DNA of 64,000 nucleotides from DASXSB01 sp036506275 (GTDB taxonomy: Bacteria > Methylomirabilota > Methylomirabilia > Rokubacteriales > CSP1-6), in assembly GCA_036506275.1 (NCBI GenBank), contig DASXSB010000030.1, positions 1 through 64,000 of the forward strand, read 5' to 3'. Below are positions 8,124-15,969 of the stretch, piece by piece. The stretch's first letter is position 1; each line of letters begins with the position of its first letter. The position numbers and the translations under genes are program-made. The notes beneath the pieces were generated by a model. It was not told where the DNA came from. It saw nothing but the letters and a program-made list of their open reading frames with translations, and made no database searches.

Positions 8124-8962
8124 ACCGCCTTCTGGAGGTCTGTGATGACCTTCTTCACGAGGTAACGTACCTTGCCGAGCGAAGCGGGATCACCGAGGAC
8201 GATGCCGAGGATGGCCGCGCTGCCGACGCTGTGGAGCACGACCATGCCGCGCTCGTACTCGAGGATCATCCCGTGGAGATTTCCCCGCTCCAGCTCGCGG
8301 CCGATTCCTTCCGTCGACTCCGCCAGACACGCGGCAAAGGCGCCCGCCACCTCGGTGTCGAGCTTCGTGGGCGCCGTCGCCTCCACCACGAATCCCTCGC
8401 GATCCACGAGGGCGGCGAGCTCGACGCCCGGCAGGGCGGCGAACTGCGCGAGCACCGCGCTCACGCTGGCCGGCGCGTCCGCCGTCGCCGCCGCCGGCGC
8501 TCCGGCATCCCGCGGAAAGGACAGCCGCGCGTCGGTGGGCTCCACCGCCGGCGCGGGCGCGCTCGCGGCGGGAGCAGCGTGCCCGTTGCCGTTGCCGGCG
8601 GCGGCGAGGAGATCGTCGATCTTCTTCAAGAGGTCTTCGGCGGCGAAGGGCTTGCCCATCACGCCGTTCGAGTTCACCTTGGCGGCCTTTTCCAGCACGG
8701 TGTTGTTGACGATGCCGGAGATGAGGAGCACCGGCGTCTTGGCGAGCCGTGGATGGTTCTTGATGTAGTCGCAGATCTGGTAGCCGTCGCGATCCGGCAT
8801 CACGACGTCGCACACGACCACGTCCGGCGCCTCGCGCTCGAGCGCCTCGAGCGCCTCGCTCCCGGACGCCGCCGAAACCACGCCGATGTTGCGCGTGGCC
8901 AGCGCCCGCTCGACCACTTTTCGCACGCTCAGGCTGTCGTCGACCACCATCACCTTTGGCAT
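8120..8962 (-). CDS. response regulator with C-terminal roadblock domain (REC-roadblock fusion)
   Basis: 280 residues. The N-terminal receiver (1-122) is complete: VVDDS at 6-10, phospho-acceptor in VVVCDVVMP, and lysine in VMGKPF. An Ala/Pro linker (about 123-165) joins it to a roadblock/LC7 domain (about 166-280; ELAALVDREGFVVEA, GMVVLHSVGSAAILGIVL). The fusion would let phosphorylation by the CheA at 11717-15112 act directly on the MglA GTPase. ATG 8962 begins the gene straight after the preceding stop at 8963. No DNA-binding output is present. Both domains are visible; the mechanistic role is inference. Confidence 0.9.
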   Translation of the reverse strand: MPKVMVVDDSLSVRKVVERALATRNIGVVSAASGSEALEALEREAPDVVVCDVVMPDRDGYQICDYIKNHPRLAKTPVLLISGIVNNTVLEKAAKVNSNGVMGKPFAAEDLLKKIDDLLAAAGNGNGHAAPAASAPAPAVEPTDARLSFPRDAGAPAAATADAPASVSAVLAQFAALPGVELAALVDREGFVVEATAPTKLDTEVAGAFAACLAESTEGIGRELERGNLHGMILEYERGMVVLHSVGSAAILGIVLGDPASLGKVRYLVKKVITDLQKAV

Positions 8963-9805
8963 CTAGCGCTCCTCCACGGGCGCCGGGGCGACGCCGGCTT
9001 CATCACCGTTCGTGAGCCCCGCCCCCGCCTCGTCGAGGTCGGCGGCGACGCCCAGCAGCAATTGCTCAACGCTTTTCGAGATCGTGGTCGGCGTGTCGGG
9101 CAGCTCGCGACGGGGGACCGGGCTGAAGCGGAAGGTGCCGCCCCGCTGCGCGGTCACCATCAGCGCCGCAAAAGCGGGCTCGCCTTCCTGGCCCTGGAAC
9201 TCGGCGTGGATCACGCGGCCGCTGGCGAAGACGACCACTCCCTGCCCGTTGGTGAGCGTGAGCGCGAGCACGCCCGTCTTCCGTCCGAGCGAGATGGCCT
9301 GGCTCACCTCGGAGAGATCCATGGCGCCGAGGGAGCCTTCGAACGTGCGCCCGGCGGGAGCGCTCGGCGCCGCCGCCGCCGGCGCCACCGGCGCCGCCGG
9401 CGCCACGGGCTCCTCGCGCACCTCGGGCTCCGGCCGCGCGTGGACGCGGAGCAGGTTGCCGATGCGCCGCACCATCGTGGGCGTGCTCGTCTCGGCGCCG
9501 AGCAGCATGTCGACGCCGACCTCCACCGCCGCCGGCCCCAGCGTCTTGTCGGCGTGCGTGACCACGAGCACGAAGAGGACGCCCTTGGTGGCGGGGTCGC
9601 TCTTCACGACCGAGCAGAACTCGAGACCTTCCATGTCGCCGAGGGCGGCCTTGCTCACCACGAGATCGTGCTTGTCCCAGTCGAGCATGGTGAGCGCGAA
9701 GAGCGCGCTCGGGGCCACGCTCACGGAATGGCCCGCGCCCGTCAGCGCGTTCTCCAGCGCGGCACAGGCCGCCCGCTCGGGGTCAACGAGGAGCAGTTTC
9801 GCCAT
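8963..9805 (-). CDS. pseudo-receiver plus DUF4388 (PatA N-terminal-like) protein
   Basis: 280 residues. The first 120 have receiver topology but lack key residues: the acidic pair is VDPE, the phospho-acceptor position in DLVVSKAALGDMEG is Lys, and the conserved C-terminal lysine is lost. It should not be phosphorylated in the normal way. After an Ala/Pro linker, residues about 155-255 match a DUF4388/PatA-N-type domain (GSLGAMDLSEVSQAISLGRKTG, GRVIHAEFQGQEGEPAFAALM). Such domains occur in GTPase- and gliding-linked regulators. ATG 9805 lies inside the preceding gene (23-bp overlap). It is likely a scaffold between Che and Mgl components. Confidence 0.8.
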   Translation of the reverse strand: MAKLLLVDPERAACAALENALTGAGHSVSVAPSALFALTMLDWDKHDLVVSKAALGDMEGLEFCSVVKSDPATKGVLFVLVVTHADKTLGPAAVEVGVDMLLGAETSTPTMVRRIGNLLRVHARPEPEVREEPVAPAAPVAPAAAAPSAPAGRTFEGSLGAMDLSEVSQAISLGRKTGVLALTLTNGQGVVVFASGRVIHAEFQGQEGEPAFAALMVTAQRGGTFRFSPVPRRELPDTPTTISKSVEQLLLGVAADLDEAGAGLTNGDEAGVAPAPVEER

Positions 9806-10190
9806 TCCAGGCTTCCAGTCGATCGAGGTCGAGCAGCGTCGCCCCCTCCGGGAGGGCCGTGCCCCGGGGAGACTCGAGCCCGCACACTTGATCGACGAGG
9901 ATCGCCACCAATCCGTCCGCGTTTCGGACGACCAGCGACAGCGGTGCCCGGGGGCGCGCGTCGGACGCGCCACCCGCGGCGAGATCGACCACGGCCAGTA
10001 GCTCGTCGCGGTAGAAGATGACACCCGCGTTCCGGGCGTCGTCGCACGGAAGGCGCACGGGCGCGTCCACCTTCGCGACTTCGGCGATCCGGGCCGCGTC
10101 CACGGCGAGGCGGCGGCCGGCCACGATCACGACGACGAAGCTCCGCCGGGGCCCTGCCACCGCAGCGTCGCGGGTTGGGCGCGACTTCAT
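9783..10190 (-). CDS. divergent CheW-like protein (2)
   Basis: 135 residues. A CheW-type fold is suggested by the two-barrel pattern: FVVVIVAGRRLAVDAARIAEV, then GVIFYRDELLAVVDL in place of the usual GVINLRGxVIPVIDL, then LSLVVRNADGLVAILVDQVCGL. CheW proteins couple receptors to CheA. It lacks the usual Arg-Gly loop, so receptor or kinase binding may differ. ATG 10190 overlaps the upstream stop by 4 bp (ATGA). It is one of three CheW-type genes in the operon. Confidence 0.75.
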   Translation of the reverse strand: MKSRPTRDAAVAGPRRSFVVVIVAGRRLAVDAARIAEVAKVDAPVRLPCDDARNAGVIFYRDELLAVVDLAAGGASDARPRAPLSLVVRNADGLVAILVDQVCGLESPRGTALPEGATLLDLDRLEAWNGETAPR

Positions 10191-10630
10191 CCGGTCAGCA
10201 GTCCGTCCAGGTTGACCACGACCACGATCTTGCCGTCGATGCGCGTGACGCCCCGGAACCACCGGCGCTCGCGACCGCGAAACACCGCGGGCAGCGGAAC
10301 GATCGCGGTCTCCTCCACCGCGGCCAGATCGGCGAGGCCGTCCACCACGAGGGCGCCGCGGCGACCGGCAGGGTCACCGACGAGCAGGAGCCGCGCGTCA
10401 CCGGTGCCTGCGTGAAGCGCGAAGAGATGGCGAAGGTCGATGAGCGGGTACTCGGCGCCGACGAAGCGTACGACACCGCCCTGCGCATCCGCCGCCGGCA
10501 GCGAATGCCGCACGACCTGGGCATCGAGGCCATAGTGCACGCCGGCGAGCGTGAAGACGACGAGGCGATCGACACGGGCGCGCGGCGTCGATCGCCGCGC
10601 CGAGACGATGGCCGCGCGCTCAAGAGGCAT
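10187..10630 (-). CDS. divergent CheW-like protein (1)
   Basis: 147 residues. The CheW pattern is RLVVFTLAGVHYGLDAQVVRHSL, GVVRFVGAEYPLIDLRHLF, ARLLLVGDPAGRRGALVVDGLADL, and a C-terminal RIDGKIVVVVNLDGLL. It could replace or modulate the conventional CheW at 19105. ATG 10630 is chosen because GGAGGG lies about 8 nt upstream inside the end of cheB (11-bp overlap). The gene sits between cheB and a second divergent CheW-like gene, a pairing that suggests a paralogue split serving different receptors or the MglA branch. Confidence 0.78.
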   Translation of the reverse strand: MPLERAAIVSARRSTPRARVDRLVVFTLAGVHYGLDAQVVRHSLPAADAQGGVVRFVGAEYPLIDLRHLFALHAGTGDARLLLVGDPAGRRGALVVDGLADLAAVEETAIVPLPAVFRGRERRWFRGVTRIDGKIVVVVNLDGLLTG

Positions 10631-11720
10631 GCACGAACCCTCCGCGTGCGACACCGAGGTCGCGCAGACATGCCGACAGCGTGTCGACGAGCCGCGTGAG
10701 CGGCACGATCATGTGCACGGCGCCTGTCTCGGCGGCCGCGCGTGGCATCCCATACACCATCGACGACGCCTCGTCCTGGGCGAGGACGAGGCCCCCCGCG
10801 TGACGGATCGCGGTCGCGCCTTCGGCGCCGTCCCGGCCCATCCCCGTGAGCACGACCCCGATGGAGAGGCGGCCCGCGTGGCGCGCCACCGACGTCATCG
10901 CCACGTCCGCCGACGGACAGCCGTCGTGGTTGCGCTGAGGGGCGCGGAGGACGATCCGTCCGTCCGCGGTGACGCTGCCGTTTCGGGAGCCGGGCATGAC
11001 GTAGACGCCACCGCGCTCGAGACGATCACCCTCCTGCCCTTCCTTGACGGTGAGGGCGGCGCGCGCTCCGAGCGCGCTCGCGAGTTGCGTCGTGTATGGC
11101 GCCGGCATGTGCTGAACGATGAGGACCGACGCCGGCAGTCCCGCCGGGAGGGCGGGGATCACGTCGAAGAGCGCGCCGGGACCGCCCGTGGAGGCCGCGA
11201 TCACGATGCACGGCGTCCACTTCCCCGAGCCCCGAAGAGGAGGAGGCGACGCCGCGAGACGCGCGCGCGTGCCCGGCACCGCCGTCGCCGGCGCCGCGTT
11301 CCGGATGGGCCGGATGCGGGCGGCCATCTTCACCTTCCTCAAGATCTCCTCGCGCAAGTGCACGAGCCCGGGGTCGACGCTGCCGCCCGGCTTGGGGACG
11401 AAGTCCACCGCCCCCAGGCTCAGCGCGCGAATGGCCGCCGCCGATTCCGAGCGCGTCTGCGAGCTGATCATCACGATCGGCGTCGGTCGTTCCGCCATGA
11501 TCCGCTCCACGGCGGTGAGGCCGTCCGCGTGCGGCATGTTGACGTCCATCGTGATCACGTTGGGGTCGAGGGAGGCGACGGCGGCCACGGCGTCGAGACC
11601 GTTGTCGGCGACACCCACCACCTCCACCTCGGGATCGGAGCCGAGGATGCGGCAGATGAGGTCGCGCATGAACCGCGAATCGTCCACCACCAGCACGCGC
11701 ACCGTGCGCGAGCGCGTCAT
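10620..11720 (-). CDS. cheB: CheB receptor methylesterase/deamidase with receiver
   Basis: 366 residues. Receiver 1-125 has phospho-acceptor D59; the catalytic domain (about 170-355) has Ser177 in AASTGG, His204 in VQHMP and Asp297 in GMGRDG, the complete triad. It removes methyl groups from MCP glutamates to reset sensitivity, opposing CheR. The start ATG 11720 overlaps the cheA stop by 4 bp. Length and domain order are standard. Presence of both CheB and CheR shows that this array adapts. Confidence 0.96.
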   Translation of the reverse strand: MTRSRTVRVLVVDDSRFMRDLICRILGSDPEVEVVGVADNGLDAVAAVASLDPNVITMDVNMPHADGLTAVERIMAERPTPIVMISSQTRSESAAAIRALSLGAVDFVPKPGGSVDPGLVHLREEILRKVKMAARIRPIRNAAPATAVPGTRARLAASPPPLRGSGKWTPCIVIAASTGGPGALFDVIPALPAGLPASVLIVQHMPAPYTTQLASALGARAALTVKEGQEGDRLERGGVYVMPGSRNGSVTADGRIVLRAPQRNHDGCPSADVAMTSVARHAGRLSIGVVLTGMGRDGAEGATAIRHAGGLVLAQDEASSMVYGMPRAAAETGAVHMIVPLTRLVDTLSACLRDLGVARGGFVHAS

Positions 11721-14700
11721 CGCGCGCCTCCCCCCGACCGCGCGCCTTCGGCCATGATCGACTCGATCAACGGCACGAAGCGTCCCTCGTCCACCGGCTT
11801 GCTGAGGTAGTGCCGGACACCGAGACGCCGCGCGTGATCGACGTGCTTGTCGCCCGCGCGCGTGGTCAGGATCATGACCGGCACGTCGCGGGTATTCGGG
11901 CGACGCCGCAGGTCTTCGATCAGCTCGTACCCGTTGACGTGCGGCATCTCGAGGTCGGTAATGACGAGGTCGACGGTCACGTCCGCCAGCCGCTGGAGCG
12001 CATCGGCGCCGTCGTTGGCGGTGATCACCGTGAAGCCCGCCTTCTCGAGCATGCGGCCGACGAATTTCCGCACGCTGATGGAGTCGTCCACGAGCATGAT
12101 GCGCCGGCCGCGCACACCGGCCGGGAGAGGAGCGGCCGCCGGCGGCAGCTCCTCCACCTCGCGCCCGCGCGGCACCAGCGAGAGGTCGCCCGATTCCAGG
12201 AGACGGAGCGGATCGAGGAGAAGGATCACGCGGCCGTCGCCGGAGATGGTGGCGCCCGCGAACGGCCCCACGCCTTCGAGGAATCCGCCCAGGCTCTTGA
12301 TGACGATTTCCTCTTTGCCGACCAGCTCGTCCACGGCGACGGCGAAGGCGCGCCCGCCCGCGCGCAACGACAGCATGGGGATGGCGCCCGTGCGCTCGGA
12401 CGGCGGGAGCCCGAGGAGAGCGTCCAGTCGCAGGAGGTCGAGGAGCTCGTCCTCGACGCGCACCAGCTCCGCGCGGCCCACCGACCGCATCGCCTCCGGC
12501 TCCACCTCGAAGATCAGCTTCACGGAGTTCAGCGGCACCGCCACCGTCTCGCTTCCCACCCGCACGAGGAGCGCGTCCGAGATGACGACCGTGAGCGGTA
12601 CGCGGATGGTGAAGCGCGTGCCCACGCCCACCTCCGTCTCGACGTCGATCTCGCCGTTGAGGCGGGCGACGTTGGCGCGGACGACGTCCATGCCCACTCC
12701 GCGCCCGGCCGTGTGCGTGGTCTCGCGGGCCGTGCTGAAGCCGGGCAGGAAGATCAGGTCCAGCGCCTCGCGCCGGGAGAGCACGGTGTCCGCGCGGAGG
12801 AATCCGAGCGAGACGGCGCGGCGGCGGAGGGCTTCGACGTCCATGCCGCGGCCATCGTCCTCGACCTCGATGTGAACGAACCCGCCCTGCTGGTACGCGT
12901 TGAGGTACACGGTGCCGCGCGCGGGCTTGCCGGCCGCGAGCCGGTCTCGCTCGGGCTCGATGCCGTGCGCCACCGCGTTGCGCACGATGTGGAGCAGAGG
13001 ATCGGCGAGGTGCTCCATGATCGTGTTGTCGATTTCCGCCGACTCCCCGCTCACCTCCAGCTCGACCGTCTTGCCCTCCGCCCGTGCCGCCTCCCGCACC
13101 GGGCGCGCGAAACGTCCGAAGAGGCGACCCACCGGCACCATGCGGGCGCGGGTGACCTGGCTGCGCAGATCGCCGGTGAGGCGCTGGATCTGGCTGCTGT
13201 CCTCGGTGATGGTGCGGATGAGGGCGGCGAGCTGGGCCTGCGCCTCCGAGATGTCGGCGGAGATCTCGCTCATGCTGCGCGCAAGAATGTTGAAGTCGTC
13301 GTAACGGTCGAACTCGAGCTCCGCGAACTGCCGCGTGCTGTCGCCGCCGTCGGCGGCGGGCGCGGTCGGAATCTGGCTGAACTCGTGCTTGGCCTCGAAG
13401 TCGCGCACGGCGTGCGCCATCCGCGAGCGGCTGAAGAGCAGGAGCTCACCGAGCCGATCGAGCTGGATCACGCGGCGATCGAGTCGGCTGCGCGCGATGA
13501 CCAGCTCGCCCACGAGGTTCATGAGCCCGTCCAGGCGGTCGATGTTGACGCGGATGGTGGGCTGGGCGCCGCCGGCGGCGGGCGCGCTGCCGGGGGCGGG
13601 CGTGCTCGCGACTGTCGCCGGTGCTCTGCGCGCGCCCACCTCGAAGCGAGCCGCGGGCGCCTCGGAGGCGGCATCCGTGTCGGCAGCCGCGGGCTCGACG
13701 GCGTCGACGCGCGACGCGAATCCCGGCACGCCGCGCGCCACCACCTCGGCGATTTCGGACAGCGGCGATGCCTTGCGCTCGGCGGCCGGCGATGGCGGGC
13801 CCTCCGTGACGGACGACGCCCGGCGCTCCGGGGTCGGCGACACTCCGGGCGCGGGCACGGATGACGTCTTGTGCCCGGACGGGGGCGCTGCCTTGTGCTC
13901 GATCGCCGGGGATGGCTCGCGCGCGGCGCTCCTCTCGGCGGGCGGCGTGGGAACCGTCCCGTCGTGTTCGGGGGCTGCCACCGGTCGCTCCAGGACGGCG
14001 GCCGACGTGGGCGTGGCCGCCATGGCCGTGCGGAGGCTGTCGTACACGCGCTGCACGGTCGCGGACAGCTCCGGCGACGCGTCACCGCCGGGCGCGAGCA
14101 TGAGGCGAATGGCGTCGACCGTCGCGAAGCCCGCCTCGATCACGGACGGCGTCATCGGCAGTCCACCCTCGCGGACGGCGACGAGCATGTCCTCGACGTC
14201 GTGCGCGAGGTCGCCCACCGTGCGCAGGCTCACGGTGTAGGCGGCGCCCTTCAGCGTGTGCACGGAGCGGAAGAGGTTGGTGAGCTCTTCCTGATCGGCG
14301 TGATTGCGCTCGAGCGTAAGCAGCGAGCTCGTCATCGCCTCCAGGTGCTCGGTCGCCTCCTGCGCGAAATAGCCGAGCAGCTCCGACGTCTCGGCGTCGA
14401 TCGCTTCCGCGGCCGGCGCCGCCGGCGCGAGCGTGGGCGGGGCCGCCAGCGGGGATGACGACTCGTCCTCGTCACGCTCTTCCTCGCGCGCCACGCGCGT
14501 GAGCTCCGACACGAACGACGCCGGCGGTTCGGGCACGGACCCGGCGCCCGGCTCCCCCGCCCTCGCCGGCGCCGCCACGTCGGCGCGCGTCGACGGAATC
14601 AAGGGCGCGCTGTCGGTGTCCCGCGACGCGGGCTCCGAGGACGCGCCCGCCGCCACCGGCGCCGTCTCCGCGGGCGCCGGCGCCGTCACCGACGAGGCGG

Positions 14701-15112
14701 GCGCGGACGCGATGGCGGGCGCGATCGCCGCGGGCGACCGCAGCGGCGCGATGGCGGCGGCGATCTCGTCGAGCGTCTCCGGGAAGCCGGCGGCGATGGC
14801 GTCGAGCGCGCGCTTGACGTGGACGAGCAGTCCCGTCTCTTTCTCGATGGCGGCCTTTCGCGCCGGTAAGTCGCCGGTCGGGATCGCCTCCAGCGTCGCC
14901 TCCATCATGGCGGCGACGTCCGCGAGCGGGGTGAAGCCCTGGAGGCCGGCGGCGCCCTTCAGGCGATGCGTCACCACCAGCAGCGGCTGCAGCGTGGCGC
15001 CCACCGTCGCGTCCCCGGCGCTCTCGAGCTGAGGGAGGCCGTCCTCGAGCGCGGAGACCGTCTCCCACGCCTCCATGAGGAAGATGCTCAGCAGGAAATC
15101 CGCGTCACTCAT
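11717..15112 (-). CDS. cheA: hybrid CheA histidine kinase with two HPt domains and C-terminal receiver
   Basis: 1131 residues. HPt1 carries His49 in THRLKGAAG and HPt2 carries His285 in VHTLKGAAY. A long Pro/Ala/Ser-rich linker follows, then the dimerisation domain (DRLDGLMNLVGELVIARSRL), HATPase (HIVRNAVAHGIEPE, DDGRGMD, GRGVGMDVV), a CheW-like domain, and a complete receiver (about 1010-1131; TDLEMPHVNG, YLSKPV). The layout recalls PilL/ChpA and FrzE, which steer type IV pili and gliding. The built-in receiver may act as a phosphate sink or as output. The overlaps with cheR (8 bp) and cheB (4 bp) indicate one operon. Confidence 0.95.
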   Translation of the reverse strand: MSDADFLLSIFLMEAWETVSALEDGLPQLESAGDATVGATLQPLLVVTHRLKGAAGLQGFTPLADVAAMMEATLEAIPTGDLPARKAAIEKETGLLVHVKRALDAIAAGFPETLDEIAAAIAPLRSPAAIAPAIASAPASSVTAPAPAETAPVAAGASSEPASRDTDSAPLIPSTRADVAAPARAGEPGAGSVPEPPASFVSELTRVAREEERDEDESSSPLAAPPTLAPAAPAAEAIDAETSELLGYFAQEATEHLEAMTSSLLTLERNHADQEELTNLFRSVHTLKGAAYTVSLRTVGDLAHDVEDMLVAVREGGLPMTPSVIEAGFATVDAIRLMLAPGGDASPELSATVQRVYDSLRTAMAATPTSAAVLERPVAAPEHDGTVPTPPAERSAAREPSPAIEHKAAPPSGHKTSSVPAPGVSPTPERRASSVTEGPPSPAAERKASPLSEIAEVVARGVPGFASRVDAVEPAAADTDAASEAPAARFEVGARRAPATVASTPAPGSAPAAGGAQPTIRVNIDRLDGLMNLVGELVIARSRLDRRVIQLDRLGELLLFSRSRMAHAVRDFEAKHEFSQIPTAPAADGGDSTRQFAELEFDRYDDFNILARSMSEISADISEAQAQLAALIRTITEDSSQIQRLTGDLRSQVTRARMVPVGRLFGRFARPVREAARAEGKTVELEVSGESAEIDNTIMEHLADPLLHIVRNAVAHGIEPERDRLAAGKPARGTVYLNAYQQGGFVHIEVEDDGRGMDVEALRRRAVSLGFLRADTVLSRREALDLIFLPGFSTARETTHTAGRGVGMDVVRANVARLNGEIDVETEVGVGTRFTIRVPLTVVISDALLVRVGSETVAVPLNSVKLIFEVEPEAMRSVGRAELVRVEDELLDLLRLDALLGLPPSERTGAIPMLSLRAGGRAFAVAVDELVGKEEIVIKSLGGFLEGVGPFAGATISGDGRVILLLDPLRLLESGDLSLVPRGREVEELPPAAAPLPAGVRGRRIMLVDDSISVRKFVGRMLEKAGFTVITANDGADALQRLADVTVDLVITDLEMPHVNGYELIEDLRRRPNTRDVPVMILTTRAGDKHVDHARRLGVRHYLSKPVDEGRFVPLIESIMAEGARSGGGAR

Positions 15113-15956
15113 CGCCGGAGGCCCTCGACGCCACCGCCGCGCGGCGGTGGTAGACGAATCCGTGCGCCGCGCGCCGTCGATCGAAGTGCTGGGTGGACGG
15201 CGTCACGCCGTCCGCGTGACCGAGGAACAGAAACCCGCCCGGCACGAGCGCGTTCGTCAGCCGCTCCATGACTTGCCGCTTCACGGCGGGCGTGAAGTAG
15301 AGGAGGACGTTGCAGCAGAAGACGATGTCGAACTTGCCGATGTAGAACCCGTGGCGGACGTCGTAGTGGAGGAACTTGATCATCTCCTTCAGATCCGACA
15401 CCGCCGTCCACCGGTCGTTGCGCCGGCGAAAGTACCGGGCCAGCAGGGTGGCCGGCACCGAGCGCACGTCGGCGGCCGTGTAGACACCGGCGGCGGCCGT
15501 CTTCAACGCCTGCTCGCTGCCGTCGATGGCGACGATCTCGACCGGGAAGTTCGGGGGCAGGGCCTCGCTCAGAGTCATGGCGATCGAGTACGGCTCCTGA
15601 CCGGTGGAACACCCCGCGCTCCAGATACGGAGCCGCTCCTCGCGCCCCGAACCCGCGCCGGCTCCCAGCGCCGGCAGCACGACGTCGCGGAGGGCGTCGT
15701 GGTGGCGCTCGTAGCGGAAGAAGCTCGTCTCGTGGACCTGTAGGGCCGCCTCCAGCTCGGCATAGAGCGGCGCCCCCTCCTCCGCGGCGCGCTCCAGCGC
15801 CGACGTCCATCGCCGCCCGCTCGTGAAGCCGCCGCGCGCCATCACCGCCCGTGCGCGGTCTCGAAGAAACGGCCACCGCGCCTCCGGGAATAGCAATCCC
15901 GAACGCCGTGCAATGACCGCCGAGAGCCGCTCCAGCTCCACGGGCGTCAGCTCCAT
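15105..15956 (-). CDS. cheR: CheR MCP methyltransferase
   Basis: 283 residues. The N-terminal helical domain is followed by the SAM-binding Rossmann domain with WSAGCSTGQEPYSIAM at 112-127 and FCCNVLLYF (normally FCRNVLIYF). The substrate-loop segment reads VHETSFFR where many CheR have VTEFFR. It methylates glutamates of the MCP encoded directly upstream. It starts at ATG 15956 and overlaps cheA by 8 bp. No C-terminal TPR extension is present. Confidence 0.95.
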   Translation of the reverse strand: MELTPVELERLSAVIARRSGLLFPEARWPFLRDRARAVMARGGFTSGRRWTSALERAAEEGAPLYAELEAALQVHETSFFRYERHHDALRDVVLPALGAGAGSGREERLRIWSAGCSTGQEPYSIAMTLSEALPPNFPVEIVAIDGSEQALKTAAAGVYTAADVRSVPATLLARYFRRRNDRWTAVSDLKEMIKFLHYDVRHGFYIGKFDIVFCCNVLLYFTPAVKRQVMERLTNALVPGGFLFLGHADGVTPSTQHFDRRRAAHGFVYHRRAAVASRASGDE

Positions 15957-15969
15957 GACCCGGGAGCGG

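Noticed and set aside
8231..10021. Long plus-strand open frame antisense to the receiver genes
   Set aside because: Composition is Arg/His-rich with no motif; the minus-strand genes have clear domains and ribosome sites.
11810..13864. Very long plus-strand open frame (over 680 codons) antisense to cheA
   Set aside because: It has His/Arg/Asp-rich low-complexity translation, no domain, and mirrors the third-position GC of cheA. It is an antisense shadow.
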